Under the pieces are notes generated by a model. It saw only the letters and a program-made list of their open reading frames with translations. It searched no databases and was not told where the DNA came from. A stretch of 64,000 nt of DNA from Mycolicibacterium pulveris (GTDB taxonomy: Bacteria > Actinomycetota > Actinomycetes > Mycobacteriales > Mycobacteriaceae): NCBI RefSeq assembly GCF_010725725.1, contig NZ_AP022599.1, positions 1 to 64,000 of the forward strand. Reading direction: 5' to 3'. Shown here one piece after another: positions 6,728 to 16,102 of the stretch (positions are counted from its first letter, which is position 1; every line of letters starts with the position of its first letter). Made by a program: the position numbers and the translations under genes.

Positions 6728-8644
6728 GTGGCCGCCCCCGAGTTGCGTGTGGTTCGGCGCCGGAAGGGCGCGCTGACCGCCTCCGTTGCCCCGCCGGGTA
6801 AGGCGCTTGTTGCGGCTAGTGCGCCGGTCGAGAAGGCCGACGACGTGTTCCGCGCCGCCGGGTTGGCGGGTCGCCGCGAGAACTGGCAGGACGAAGCCTG
6901 GGAGCACTACGACCGGGTCGGCGAGTTCAGCTTCTATGTGCGGTGGCGTGCCCGCACATGCTCGCGGGTGCGGCTGGTGGCCTCCGAGATCGACCCCGAC
7001 ACCGGTATTCCCACGGGCAGCGTCGACCCGGAGAGCAAGGACGGTCAGCGGTTCGCCGAGATGGTTCACTCCATCGCCGGCGGGCCGCTGGGTCAGGCAG
7101 CACTGATCGAGCGCCTGACAGAGGTTCTGTGCGTGCCGGGAGAGGTGTGGATTGCGCTGCTGCAACGACCCGAGGGTCAGCGGTGGTTCGCGGTCACGCG
7201 CGAGGAGATCGAGCAGTCCACCAAACGCAACAGCGTCAAGATCACGCTGCCCGACGGCAAGACGCACGACTTCGACAAGGACGCCGGTGACGGCATGTTC
7301 CGGGTGTGGAATCCGCACGCGCGTAGGGCGAGCGAACCGGACAGCCCGGCGCGTGGTGTGCTCGATGCGCTGCGTGAGATCGTGCGGTCGACGAAGCGGA
7401 TCAGTAATGCGGATCTGTCGCGGCTGATCAGCGCAGGGATCCTGGCCATCCCGTCGGAGGCGTCGCTGCCGTCGGCGGCCGCGCCGGTGTCCGCGGACAA
7501 ACCGGAGGGCTCGCCGGAGCCGCCGGAGTCGGAGTCTGCGGCTGAGCAGCTGCAGCAGAAGATCATCCGCGTCGCGTCGACCGCCGCCGAGGAGGGTGAG
7601 AAGTCGCTGGCGTCGCTGGTGCCGCTGGTGATCAACGGGCCGGGCGAGTGGCTCGACAAGATCCAGCACATCACGTTCGGTGACGAGGTCACCAAGGACG
7701 CGCTCGAGACGCGTGACAAGGCGGTCACCCGGCTTGCCCGCGGGCTGGACATGAGCCCCGAGCAGCTGCTCGGCCTGGGGTCGACGTCGAATCACTGGAA
7801 CTCGTTCCTGCTCAAGGACGAGGACGTGCAGGTGTTCGTCGCGCCGATGATGAAGACGATCTGCCAGGCGATCTATGAGCGCGTGTTGCGCGACATGGCC
7901 ACCAAAGCGGGGATCGACGCGACGAAGTACACACTGTGGTTCGATGCCTCCGCGATCACCGCCGACCCGGACCTGTCGGATGAGGCCAGGGAGGGCCACG
8001 ACCGGGGCGCGGTGACCTCGGCGGCGCTGCGCAGACTCAACAGCCTGCCCGAGGACAGCGGCTATGACCTGACGACCATCGAGGGGTGGCAGGAGTTGGC
8101 GCGCGACAAGATCGCGAAAGCCGACCCGGCCGTCGCCGCTGAGCTGCTGCGTGAGTGGAGGCCGCTGCTTGACCCGGTGATTCAGTCGATCCAGTTCCCA
8201 GAGCCGCTGCCGCGGCTGCCCGCCGGCCGTAGTGGTGACAGCGGCGGCGGCGTTGTCGACGGCGACGCCGACGAGGAACCCGACACTGAACGCAGCGCCG
8301 ATGAGGACCGGCCGCGACCGGTGGTCGCGGCGGGGTCGCAGGTCGATCTGGAGGAGTTGGTCGTCGAGTTCTTCCGGGCGCGGGCCTTGGAGCTGGCGGG
8401 CAAGCGGCGCCGTACCCGCGCGGACATGGATCGTTTGCGCCATGTGCCGGCGCATCAGACGCACCGCTACATGGGGCCGGTCGCTGAGGGTGATGTCGGG
8501 CGGTTGATCAAGGACTGGGACACCATTCTCGATGACGACGAGTTGGCGGCGTGTGGTGTGGACCCGCAGCGTGTTCGGGCTGAGGTGAAGCGCCGAGCCG
8601 TGCGTGAATTGACCGCGCCGCTGCTCGACGGGCAGGTCGTGTGA
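6728..8644 (+). CDS. portal protein
   Basis: A 638-residue protein between DUF1360 and the MuF gene, the expected place and size for the dodecameric portal through which DNA enters and leaves the head. It shows an early Trp-rich segment (Trp-Gln-Asp-Glu-Ala-Trp, Phe-Tyr-Val-Arg-Trp-Arg), a central region with Gly-Leu-Asp-Met-Ser-Pro-Glu-Gln-Leu-Leu-Gly, and Asn-His-Trp-Asn-Ser shortly after, both typical of actinophage portals. An acidic linker near 500-540 separates the C-terminal part. Its stop overlaps the next start (TGATG). Confidence 0.85.
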   Translation: MAAPELRVVRRRKGALTASVAPPGKALVAASAPVEKADDVFRAAGLAGRRENWQDEAWEHYDRVGEFSFYVRWRARTCSRVRLVASEIDPDTGIPTGSVDPESKDGQRFAEMVHSIAGGPLGQAALIERLTEVLCVPGEVWIALLQRPEGQRWFAVTREEIEQSTKRNSVKITLPDGKTHDFDKDAGDGMFRVWNPHARRASEPDSPARGVLDALREIVRSTKRISNADLSRLISAGILAIPSEASLPSAAAPVSADKPEGSPEPPESESAAEQLQQKIIRVASTAAEEGEKSLASLVPLVINGPGEWLDKIQHITFGDEVTKDALETRDKAVTRLARGLDMSPEQLLGLGSTSNHWNSFLLKDEDVQVFVAPMMKTICQAIYERVLRDMATKAGIDATKYTLWFDASAITADPDLSDEAREGHDRGAVTSAALRRLNSLPEDSGYDLTTIEGWQELARDKIAKADPAVAAELLREWRPLLDPVIQSIQFPEPLPRLPAGRSGDSGGGVVDGDADEEPDTERSADEDRPRPVVAAGSQVDLEELVVEFFRARALELAGKRRRTRADMDRLRHVPAHQTHRYMGPVAEGDVGRLIKDWDTILDDDELAACGVDPQRVRAEVKRRAVRELTAPLLDGQVV

Positions 8645-11430
8645 TGTGGCCGCGGCAGGGTGAGGCGTTGTCGCGGACGATCGAGGCTGAGGCGGCGATC
8701 GCCGACTTGTATGCCGAGGCGTTGCGCCGCTGGGCACCGGCTGCTCGGGCGGCGGTGCTGCCCTCGCTGACCGCCGCTGCCACAGAGTTGCCCCCGAACC
8801 CGGAGGGGTTGGGGCAGGCGCAGTCGGCGTGGGATGAGCACGCTGAGCAGATCATCTTGGCAGGGGTGGCAGTCCTGTGGGCGGCGGCGGCCTACGAGGC
8901 CGCTACCGGCCTCGGGACCGTCCCAGCCGCCGCGGCTGCCGCGGTAACACCGCAGGTGTCGACGGTGGTGCTCGGCATCGTCCTCGCCAGCCTGTTGATG
9001 CCGCGTGAGGAGGTGCTCGAGGCGGTCGCATTCGTCGACGCCGACCCGGCGCTGCGCGTCGCGCGTGACGAGTACATCGCGGCCAAGCGTGCCCAGGTCG
9101 CCGCGACGCCGCAGCTGGTGCAGGCCAAGCTAGAGAAAACGCTGGCCGACATGACGATGACCGTCGAACACACCACCACCCTCGACGACGGCGCCGAACC
9201 GCAGATCACCGTCGAGGTGGTGCCCGAAACCCGCCCAGAGGTGCTGCGCAACGAGGCCGAGCTGGTGCTCGAACCGACATCGGAGCAGATGGCTGAGATC
9301 GTGCGCCAGCAGGGCTACCAGGCAGCCGGGGTGATGAACCACGCGGTGCTGGCGGCGGCCAAGCAGTCCGAGGACGCCGACGAGCTCGAGGCGGTGTGGC
9401 TGGCGACGCTGGACGGCAAGACCCGCCCGACCCATTGGGCGGCGTGGGGGCAGCGGGTACCACTCGGAACAGCGTTCACCGTCGGCGGTGAGCAGCTGCG
9501 CTACCCCGGCGACCCAGCCGGAAGCGCGAAAGAAACCTCGAACTGCCGCTGCCGCCTGGGAATCCTGGCGCGCGATGAGCCGCTGCCCGACGAGTTCGAC
9601 CTGCACACCGAACGCCTGGATGGCCGCGACAGTGTGGCGATCCACCGGGAGGGACGCACGCAGGCAGAGGAAATTGAACGCCGACGCGCGCAGGGCAACG
9701 TGCGCGCACGCGACACCGCTGACGGTGCCGGCCGGTTCGCATCGACCGCGCCGGCAGGGATGGAACAGGAGAGCAGCGACATGACGAAGCCGAGCGACCT
9801 GGCCGCGAAGCGCGCCGCGAACGCTGAGAAGTCCGCGCAGGTCAGCGAGGGCATCTTGCCCACGACCACCCAGGTGTCCGAGGAGATGGCGGCGGCCGAG
9901 TTCAAGGCTGAGGAGACGTTTCGGACGTTCACCGACGCGGTGTTCGCCGTGCTGGGCACCCCGACGTCGGATCGGCGGATGCTGGCCGCCGACATGGACT
10001 TGAAGTTCCGTAACTTCCCGCTGCCGCTGCAGTGGTGTGAACGCAGCAAGGGAGGTCACGACGATTCGGTGACCATCGGTGTGGTCGAGGACGGCCGCGT
10101 CGTCGACGGGATGGTGCTCGGGTCGGGCTACCTGCTCAACAACGAGCACGCCGACAAGGCGTTCGACCTGATGACGCACGGCGTCGCCAACCCGTCCGTT
10201 GATCTCGGCGGCGAACTAGAGGTCGTCGAAACCTACGAGGACGGCACCGCGGTCACTGATCAGAACTTCGACGCGCAGCGACCCGTCTACACCACGGTCA
10301 CCCGCGGTGAGGTGCTGGCGACGACGATCGTGGCGATCCCGGCGTTCGGCGAAACCCGCATCACTCTCAACGCTGAACGTGAACCGCGCGACCGGGCGCT
10401 CGTCGCCAGCGCGGCAGAGAAGTTTCAGCCACGCGTCTATGACCCCGAACTGTTCTCCGACCCGCAGCTGGCCGGGCCGACGCCGCTGTCCATCGACCTC
10501 GAGTCGGGCCGCATCTACGGGCACGTCGCGGTGTTCAGTGAGAAGCACCGCTCGGTCGGGCTGGGCCACATCTCCCCGCCGCGCTCACGCAGCGGATACG
10601 CGCACTTTCACAGCTCACCGCCGGTGTATCTGTCCGACGGAACCCGCCTACCAGTCGGCCGGCTGACCGTCGGGATCGGGCACGCCCCCACCACGGGGGT
10701 GTCCAACGCTGCCGCGCAGGCGCACTACGACAACGCTGAGGCGTGCTTCGCGCTGGTGCGCGCCGGGGAGGACCGCCACGGCATCTGGGTGTCGGGGGTG
10801 GCCGCGCCGTGGGCTACACCGGAGAAGATCGAGATGGGCCTGTCGGCGCCGCTCTCAGGTGACTGGCGGCCCTACAACGGCGACCTCGAACTCGTCGCGG
10901 TGCTGGCGGTGAACACGCCGGGGTTCCTGTGCAGGGCGTCGACCGACGGCCAGGGCAACCCGTTGGCGATGGTCGCGTCGATGTCACCCCGCAGCGTCGA
11001 CCATGTGTCAGCGCCGCAGGTGACGCTAGCCGACATCAAGGCCGTGGTCGCCGAGGCGTTGGAGGAGTCGACGCGCAGCCGCGAACTCAAGGCGCGCCGC
11101 GCCGCCGCGCTGGAGCGGGCACGCGCCGCGGTCGGTGACCCGCCGCCACCGATGACACCCACCGAGCGGGTGTATGCGCTGCTGGCCGAGCGGGTCGACG
11201 ACTTCGCAGATGTGAGCCGAATGCCAGCGCAACTAAAGGCGTACTGGCTGAAGGGACCGGGCGCGGCGAAAATAGGCTGGGGAACAAAGGGGTCGTTCAA
11301 TCGCTGTGTCGCCGCGATCAACGCCGAGATCGTCGAAGACGGCCGCAAGCCCTTGCCTGACCGGCAGATCAAGGGCCTGTGCGCGAATCTCTATCGCGAG
11401 GCGACCGGCATGAATCCGGGGAGGCACTGA
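8644..11430 (+). CDS. MuF-like head protein fused to capsid maturation protease
   Basis: A 928-residue protein. Residues about 245-304 carry the MuF signature (Trp-Leu-Ala-Thr-Leu-Asp-Gly-Lys-Thr-Arg ... Pro-Gly-Asp-Pro ... Asn-Cys-Arg-Cys). From about residue 380 the sequence matches actinophage capsid maturation protease regions, including a Met-Val-Leu-Gly-Ser-Gly-Tyr-Leu stretch and His-Gly-Val-Ala-Asn-Pro-Ser. The last 70 residues hold a basic Gly-Pro-Gly-Ala-Ala-Lys-Ile segment. An AGGAGA site precedes an internal in-frame ATG at 9781, so a separate protease of about 549 residues may also be made. ATG 8644 is preferred; GTG 8641 is in frame. Confidence 0.8.
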   Translation: MWPRQGEALSRTIEAEAAIADLYAEALRRWAPAARAAVLPSLTAAATELPPNPEGLGQAQSAWDEHAEQIILAGVAVLWAAAAYEAATGLGTVPAAAAAAVTPQVSTVVLGIVLASLLMPREEVLEAVAFVDADPALRVARDEYIAAKRAQVAATPQLVQAKLEKTLADMTMTVEHTTTLDDGAEPQITVEVVPETRPEVLRNEAELVLEPTSEQMAEIVRQQGYQAAGVMNHAVLAAAKQSEDADELEAVWLATLDGKTRPTHWAAWGQRVPLGTAFTVGGEQLRYPGDPAGSAKETSNCRCRLGILARDEPLPDEFDLHTERLDGRDSVAIHREGRTQAEEIERRRAQGNVRARDTADGAGRFASTAPAGMEQESSDMTKPSDLAAKRAANAEKSAQVSEGILPTTTQVSEEMAAAEFKAEETFRTFTDAVFAVLGTPTSDRRMLAADMDLKFRNFPLPLQWCERSKGGHDDSVTIGVVEDGRVVDGMVLGSGYLLNNEHADKAFDLMTHGVANPSVDLGGELEVVETYEDGTAVTDQNFDAQRPVYTTVTRGEVLATTIVAIPAFGETRITLNAEREPRDRALVASAAEKFQPRVYDPELFSDPQLAGPTPLSIDLESGRIYGHVAVFSEKHRSVGLGHISPPRSRSGYAHFHSSPPVYLSDGTRLPVGRLTVGIGHAPTTGVSNAAAQAHYDNAEACFALVRAGEDRHGIWVSGVAAPWATPEKIEMGLSAPLSGDWRPYNGDLELVAVLAVNTPGFLCRASTDGQGNPLAMVASMSPRSVDHVSAPQVTLADIKAVVAEALEESTRSRELKARRAAALERARAAVGDPPPPMTPTERVYALLAERVDDFADVSRMPAQLKAYWLKGPGAAKIGWGTKGSFNRCVAAINAEIVEDGRKPLPDRQIKGLCANLYREATGMNPGRH

Positions 11431-11431
11431 G

Positions 11432-11629
11432 ATGGCGTGCAGTAGGTGCGGTTCGGGCCGGCGGCGTGCGGGTGCGACGAAGCCGAAGACCGGTGTGAAG
11501 GTGCTCGGTTATGACTTCGTGCCGCCCGGTGGCGGCGCCGCAGTGCGCTATCTGACTGAGCTGGAGGCGCAGCGGGCGCAGCGTCGTCACGGCGGCGGCA
11601 CGATCACCGAGGTCACGAAAGGCGGCTAG
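11432..11629 (+). CDS. small CxxC protein
   Basis: A 65-residue basic protein starting one base after the protease stop. It opens with Cys-Ser-Arg-Cys followed by an Arg/Lys-rich stretch and then a short beta-rich segment (Val-Leu-Gly-Tyr-Asp-Phe-Val). The CxxC pair could bind metal together with a partner. Proteins of this kind are frequent just upstream of actinophage capsid genes; function unknown. Confidence 0.7.
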   Translation: MACSRCGSGRRRAGATKPKTGVKVLGYDFVPPGGGAAVRYLTELEAQRAQRRHGGGTITEVTKGG

Positions 11630-11631
11630 CG

Positions 11632-11745
11632 GTGCCGCGGGTATGGGTCGAGCGTCGACCCTGCCCGCACGTCACCAGTGTGACCGTTTGGCGCCGGGCG
11701 CGCCCGGTGCTGGTGTGCGCCCGCTGCGGAAAACCGATCCGTTAG
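11632..11745 (+). CDS. very small zinc-finger-like peptide
   Basis: A 37-residue frame from GTG 11632, two bases after the previous stop. It holds Cys-Pro-His near the start and Cys-Ala-Arg-Cys-Gly-Lys near the end, a plausible four-ligand zinc knuckle. It overlaps the 3' end of the opposing gene by four bases. Size and lack of a clear ribosome site keep this tentative. Confidence 0.5.
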   Translation: MPRVWVERRPCPHVTSVTVWRRARPVLVCARCGKPIR

Positions 11746-12317
11746 GCGTCGGCGCCGTACGCCTGGTCCCGCGCTTTCCGTAGCGCACGGATCAGCGCGT
11801 TGATCTCGTCACGCCCGAGCTGGTCAGTGAACACCTGCGCCGGCACGGCGCCATGATCTGCGTCGTCGGGAACAGACACCACCGGCCAGTCGAGGATCTG
11901 CGCCTCAACGACGTTTTCGGTGTCGCCCTCGCGACGCCAGATCGTCCACGTCCCGAGGAACTCATCGCCGGGTTGCGCGAGTTCGGGGACCGTTTCGGAG
12001 ACCTTGCGGGCGATGTGCCCGTCAGCACTGACTCTCACCGACCCGAGAGGCAGCCGTTCCACGGCGAACGGTGGGCATTCGCTGCAGCCGTGATATGCCA
12101 GCGGGATCGAGCCCTCTACAGCACGCAGCGCGCGGTTCTCGACCGCGATTTGTGCGTTGCGTTCGGTGCAGCCGTTGGGGCACACGGCTGCACCCCAAAC
12201 GTGGCGCTCAACTTTCAACTGGACGTGATCGCCGTTGCCCTGCTTCGACCAGTGCACCGAGACTTCGGTGCCGTCGGCGGCGTCTGTGCGGGGGTACTGA
12301 ACAACTTCGTACGGCAT
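11742..12317 (-). CDS. minus-strand gene of unknown function inside head operon
   Basis: A 191-residue protein read against all neighbours. The ATG at 12317 follows an AAGGAGA site on the minus strand, which decides the start against an upstream extension. The product has two Cys pairs (Cys-Pro-Asn-Gly-Cys near residue 47 and Cys-Ser-Glu-Cys near 78), a beta-rich middle and a helical basic C-terminus. No family recognised. A lone opposing gene between protease and capsid is typical of a moron, independently transcribed and possibly expressed in the lysogen. A large hairpin lies in its upstream region. Confidence 0.75.
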   Translation of the reverse strand: MPYEVVQYPRTDAADGTEVSVHWSKQGNGDHVQLKVERHVWGAAVCPNGCTERNAQIAVENRALRAVEGSIPLAYHGCSECPPFAVERLPLGSVRVSADGHIARKVSETVPELAQPGDEFLGTWTIWRREGDTENVVEAQILDWPVVSVPDDADHGAVPAQVFTDQLGRDEINALIRALRKARDQAYGADA

Positions 12318-12396
12318 GGCCGTATCTCCTTCGCGGAAAACAAGGGCGTCGCGCCCTGACCGGCATCGCGCCGATCCGCTCCGAACAGTCCCAACC

Positions 12397-12459
12397 CGGC
12401 GTGCATACACCTCATGTGCATCACCCACACCACATGTGTGACCGGGGGTGTGCACGCCG
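12397..12459. promoter_or_regulatory. nested hairpin in divergent intergenic region
   Basis: CGGCGTGCA (12397-12405) pairs with TGCACGCCG (12451-12459), extended by CACC/GGTG across a two-base bulge. Inside, CATGTG (12413-12418) pairs with CACATG (12431-12436). The element lies between the minus-strand gene and the capsid gene, in a 242-base gap with no supported gene. It may stop readthrough toward the capsid or act in its leader. Confidence 0.5.
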
Positions 12460-12559
12460 CGTCTCTACGTTCACGCGGCAGAGAGCATTTGATGGCTGCG
12501 GGCCTGGATGCGATCGGCAAAACAGAAGACCAGAAGCATTCGCAGACAGGAGCACTGCA

Positions 12560-14386
12560 GTGGCAAAGTTCACGCTGCCTGATCAGTTGCCCGCCAACGT
12601 CGACGAGCTGGATCAGCTCGCCACGCAGGCGACCGCCGAGATCCGCATCTTTCAGGCCCGCGCCGAGGCGAACGACGAGTTCACCGAGGAAGAGGCCGCC
12701 CGGTTCGAGTACCTGCTCGACAGCCGCGACCAGATCACCGCTGAGCGGGACAAGGTCGTGGCCGCCGACGAGGCGCACGCCGAGAAACTCAACAGCCTGC
12801 TGAACCGGGCGACCACCGCGGACAAGCAGCCCGAGCCCGAGCCGCAGCCGGAGCCCGAGGCCACCGCCGACGAACAGGCGGCCGCCGAGGAACCGGCCGC
12901 CGACGCTGATGCTGCTGCGGCTGAGGTGGTCGCCGAAGCGGAGGAGGTCGCCGCCGAGGCTGCCGAGGCTGTTCCGGTCACCGCCGGTGCCGAGCATCGC
13001 CAGTTCACGGTCACCGGCGACAGCGACATCCCCGACGCTACCCGCGGTGAGAAGCCCAAGGGCTGGCAGCTGCTGCCGTCGGCGCCGAAGTTCGCCGAGT
13101 TCGGCACCGGGCCGGTCACCTCACGCGAGATCGCTGAGGCGATCGATTCGGTGCAGGTGGGCCAGCCCACCGGGCGCCAGCCCACCGGCAGCCGCAGCAT
13201 CGGCGGTGTCTCGTTCGCCACCCAGGCGATCGCCAAGATGACCCGCCCGGTCGCCGGGAAGGTCATCGAGGACGCCCAGGAGATGCATGAGGCGCTGGAG
13301 CGGATCGCCGCCGAGGTGCCGGGCCAGGGCAAGGTGTCCGCGCAGGCGCTGGTCGCCGCGGGCGGCTGGTGCGCGCCGTCGGAGCAGCTGTACGACTTCT
13401 GCCCGACCGCGCCGGCGCTGGGCCTGGTGTCGCTGCCGGAGATCACGATTCGGCGCGGCGGGATCCGGTTCCCGGCCGAACCGGACTTCTCCGGGCTGCT
13501 GAACGGGTTCCACTTCACCGAGACGGAGCTGGAAGCCACCGACCAGTCGGGGAATCCGACGGCGATCAAGACACCGGTCGAGGTGCCGTGCCCCGATGAG
13601 TTCGTCGAGTACAGGCTCGAGGCGATCGGCTGGCACGTCAAGGCGGGCATTCTGCAGCGGCAGGGCTGGCCGGAGCTGATCGAGAAGTTCATCGATGAGT
13701 TGATGGTGGCTCACCAGCAGCGGGTGTCGGCGTTGACGGTGACGAAGATGGTCGCTGCGGCCAGCGGGACGACGATCGCGGCCGGGCCGGGTGTGCTCGG
13801 CGCGAAGTCCGGTGTCCTCAACGGGCTGCATCTGCAGGCACGCAATCTGCAGATCAAGACCCGCAAGGCCACCATCGAGGGTGTCGCGCCGATCTGGTTC
13901 CGCGACGTGCTGCGCGCTGATCTTGCGCTGCAGGAAGGGCTCGACGTGCTCGCCGTGTCCGACGCGCAGATCGACAACTGGCTGGCGGTGCGGGGCATCT
14001 ACCTGCAGTACGAGGGCACCTGGCAGTCGCTGAGCGCGGGTCAGCCGGGCCATCTGGCGACGGTGGACTGGCCGACTTCGGTGCAGGTGCTGCTGTACCC
14101 GGCGGGCACGTTCTTCCGGTCGCTGGACAACGTGATCACGCTCGGCGTGCAGTACCCGATGGAGCAGGTCACGGTGAACCGGTACACGCACGGGTTCTTG
14201 GAGGACTCGTTCCTGGTCGGGAAGCGGTGCGACCCGGCTCTGCTGGTGACTGTGCCGTTGTGCGTGAACGGCGCGATCGGTGCCCGCGAGGAGATCGTCT
14301 GCACCAGCGGCAACGGCTCCGGTGAGGGCGAGGGCGAGGGCGAAGGTGAAGGCGAGGGTGAAGGTGAAGGCGAGGGCGAGGCCTGA
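12560..14386 (+). CDS. major capsid protein with N-terminal scaffold-like domain
   Basis: A 608-residue protein from GTG 12560, preceded by ACAGGAG. Residues 1-90 are helical and charged, 90-150 are a Pro/Glu/Ala low-complexity stretch like a delta or scaffold domain, and the remainder has the length and spacing of an HK97-fold coat protein. The fused protease gene upstream probably removes the N-terminal part during maturation. The C-terminus ends in Gly-Ser followed by ten Gly-Glu pairs and Ala, one of five such tails in this genome. A strong hairpin follows the stop. Confidence 0.8.
   Translation: MAKFTLPDQLPANVDELDQLATQATAEIRIFQARAEANDEFTEEEAARFEYLLDSRDQITAERDKVVAADEAHAEKLNSLLNRATTADKQPEPEPQPEPEATADEQAAAEEPAADADAAAAEVVAEAEEVAAEAAEAVPVTAGAEHRQFTVTGDSDIPDATRGEKPKGWQLLPSAPKFAEFGTGPVTSREIAEAIDSVQVGQPTGRQPTGSRSIGGVSFATQAIAKMTRPVAGKVIEDAQEMHEALERIAAEVPGQGKVSAQALVAAGGWCAPSEQLYDFCPTAPALGLVSLPEITIRRGGIRFPAEPDFSGLLNGFHFTETELEATDQSGNPTAIKTPVEVPCPDEFVEYRLEAIGWHVKAGILQRQGWPELIEKFIDELMVAHQQRVSALTVTKMVAAASGTTIAAGPGVLGAKSGVLNGLHLQARNLQIKTRKATIEGVAPIWFRDVLRADLALQEGLDVLAVSDAQIDNWLAVRGIYLQYEGTWQSLSAGQPGHLATVDWPTSVQVLLYPAGTFFRSLDNVITLGVQYPMEQVTVNRYTHGFLEDSFLVGKRCDPALLVTVPLCVNGAIGAREEIVCTSGNGSGEGEGEGEGEGEGEGEGEGEA
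14321..14380 (+). repeat. (Gly-Glu)10 coding tract, capsid C-terminus
   Basis: Ten GGN-GAR hexamers directly before the last codon and stop of the capsid gene. Confidence 0.95.
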
Positions 14387-14413
14387 GCCGCCGGAGCTGA
14401 ACCCGTGAGGACT

Positions 14414-14453
14414 GAAAGCCGGGCGTCGCAACCGAGGCCGGCGCCCGGCTTTC
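14414..14453 (+). terminator. strong hairpin terminator after capsid
   Basis: GAAAGCCGGGCG (14414-14425) and CGCCCGGCTTTC (14442-14453) are perfectly complementary over 12 bases around a 16-base loop. The downstream sequence is C-rich, not U-rich, which is common for actinobacterial terminators. It would reduce transcription from the abundant capsid into the next gene. Confidence 0.75.
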
Positions 14454-14484
14454 ACCCCCACCCGACGATGAAGGGACGGACGCC

Positions 14485-15315
14485 GTGACGACCCCGCAAA
14501 CGCTGGACGCGGTGAAGATCGATGTTCCGTTGGTCAACCCGGCGCAGATCGGGCTGTTTGCGCTGACCATCTGGACCGATGAGGACACGCCGCTGCGGTG
14601 GCTGGCCGGTGTCGACCTGCGGGTGTTCAACTACGGCGGCGAGGCCGCGTCCGGCCCGTGGCAGCCGGACTGGTGCGCGTCCGAGAACGACCTCGGCGAA
14701 GAAGACGTTAAGCAGGGCACCCGCCCGGAGTTCCCGAACACGTTTGTGCCGTTGACGACGTGGGCGGCTGACGACTGCGACCTGCGTAAGTCCAGCCGTG
14801 ACGAGGTGGAGCTGCGGTCGCGGCAGGTGCACCGGCTGCAGGAGCCGCTGCAGGTGGAGCGGCATCTGGCGGCGCGGATGCTCACCGACGCGACCAGCCC
14901 GACCGCGGTCACCGATGTGGTGGGGGCGGTGTCGGTGTTGGAGGCCGCGCTGGCTGAGACGAACACGGTCGGCATGATCCACGCCGGCGCGCAGTGGGCG
15001 GCGCTGGCGGCGCAGGCGCAGCTGATCGTGCGGACGGGTTCGGGGTTGAAGACGCCCCTGGGTCACACGTGGGTGTTCGGCGGCGGCTACGTCGACGCGT
15101 TGGGCACGGTGTTGGTGGCGACGTCGCCGACGCTGGGGTGGCGCGGCCCGACTACTACTCGACCAGGTCCGATCGTGGAGGTCAACGAGTTTCACGCCGT
15201 CACGGAGCGGTCGCTGGTGATCGGGTACGAGCATCTGGCCGCCGCCGTCGATATCGGCGGTGGCGGCTCCGGTGAAGGCGAAGGTGAAGGCGAAGGCGAA
15301 GGCGAAGGCGAGTAG
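14485..15315 (+). CDS. probable head decoration or head-associated protein, Gly-Glu tail
   Basis: A 276-residue protein starting at GTG 14485, directly after the capsid and its terminator. The first 60 residues are beta-rich; the middle is helical with Arg/Gln/Glu runs; residues 160-260 are Gly-rich and hydrophobic. The C-terminus is Gly4-Ser plus seven Gly-Glu pairs. Position suggests a head accessory protein, but no recognised motif proves it. Confidence 0.6.
   Translation: MTTPQTLDAVKIDVPLVNPAQIGLFALTIWTDEDTPLRWLAGVDLRVFNYGGEAASGPWQPDWCASENDLGEEDVKQGTRPEFPNTFVPLTTWAADDCDLRKSSRDEVELRSRQVHRLQEPLQVERHLAARMLTDATSPTAVTDVVGAVSVLEAALAETNTVGMIHAGAQWAALAAQAQLIVRTGSGLKTPLGHTWVFGGGYVDALGTVLVATSPTLGWRGPTTTRPGPIVEVNEFHAVTERSLVIGYEHLAAAVDIGGGGSGEGEGEGEGEGEGE
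15271..15312 (+). repeat. (Gly-Glu)7 coding tract
   Basis: Seven GGN-GAR hexamers ending at the stop codon of the gene at 14485. Confidence 0.95.
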
Positions 15316-15329
15316 GGAGGGCGGTTGTC

Positions 15330-15749
15330 GTGCCGGTCGGTGTGAATGTGAGCGTCGAGGGCGGTGTGGCGACGATCGACTTCGTTGACCGCTCCCAGCG
15401 TGGGGTCGGGATCGGGCGGCTGCTGAGGGCGGCGGGCGATCCGGGCCTGGTGGAGAAGCGCACTGGTGGTCCGCGTCCGGTGTATCGGGTGCCGGTGCGG
15501 GTGGCCGCTAAGGCGGGGATGATCGACCGCCCGACCCGGCCCGCAGCGCCGCAGCCGCCGGCCGCGCCTTCGGCCGCGCCTTCGCGGGGTTATGACGACG
15601 GCTGGCCGGACATGGACTGGTCACGCCGCGCGATCAACGAGTTCGCCGGGGCCGCAATGACGCCGCCGCTGGATGTCACCGGCGAACCGAACAAGCGGGC
15701 CGCGCTCGACGCGATCGAAGCCCACCGACGCGCCAACCCAGGCCAGTGA
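15330..15749 (+). CDS. hypothetical head-tail region protein
   Basis: A 139-residue protein from GTG 15330 after a GGGAGGGCGG site. It has a beta-rich N-terminus, a Pro/Ala linker (about 68-85) and an acidic Trp-containing segment followed by a helix. Its stop overlaps the next GTG. No family recognised; the location between capsid and tail genes suggests a connector or accessory role. Confidence 0.65.
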   Translation: MPVGVNVSVEGGVATIDFVDRSQRGVGIGRLLRAAGDPGLVEKRTGGPRPVYRVPVRVAAKAGMIDRPTRPAAPQPPAAPSAAPSRGYDDGWPDMDWSRRAINEFAGAAMTPPLDVTGEPNKRAALDAIEAHRRANPGQ

Positions 15750-16003
15750 TCGAAATTCCCGAGACGATCCAAGCCACGGGCGTCGCGGTCGCAGCTGTCC
15801 TGACCGCCTGGCAGGCCAGGACTTCGATGAAGCTGCGCGAACTGGAGCATCGGCTCAAAGCCGTCGAAACCGAGCGTGACGAGTTCCGGTTGAAGCTGCG
15901 CGCCGCCGTGCGCCATATCCGCGAGTGGATGGCATGGGCCATAAAACACGACGAGGGACAACCGCCGCCGTCAGTGCCGCCTGAACTACGCGACGAGGTA
16001 TAA
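15746..16003 (+). CDS. small membrane-plus-coiled-coil protein
   Basis: An 85-residue protein with a moderately hydrophobic first helix (about 8-25) and a long charged coiled coil (about 28-65). GTG 15746 overlaps the previous stop. Topology resembles small phage membrane-anchored proteins, but the hydrophobic stretch is short and interrupted by Trp-Gln. Function unknown. Confidence 0.6.
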   Translation: MIEIPETIQATGVAVAAVLTAWQARTSMKLRELEHRLKAVETERDEFRLKLRAAVRHIREWMAWAIKHDEGQPPPSVPPELRDEV

Positions 16004-16102
16004 GCCCGGCTGCACCCTGCCCTCTTAGTGTCCGAACTGCCTCGGGGAACGAACTGGAAACGGCGCACACAGCGCGCCTTACAGCAGGAGGACACCCCGC
16101 CA

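Noticed and set aside
6647..8737. 696-residue minus-strand open frame opposite the portal
   Set aside because: Shadow composition and complete overlap with a well-supported gene.
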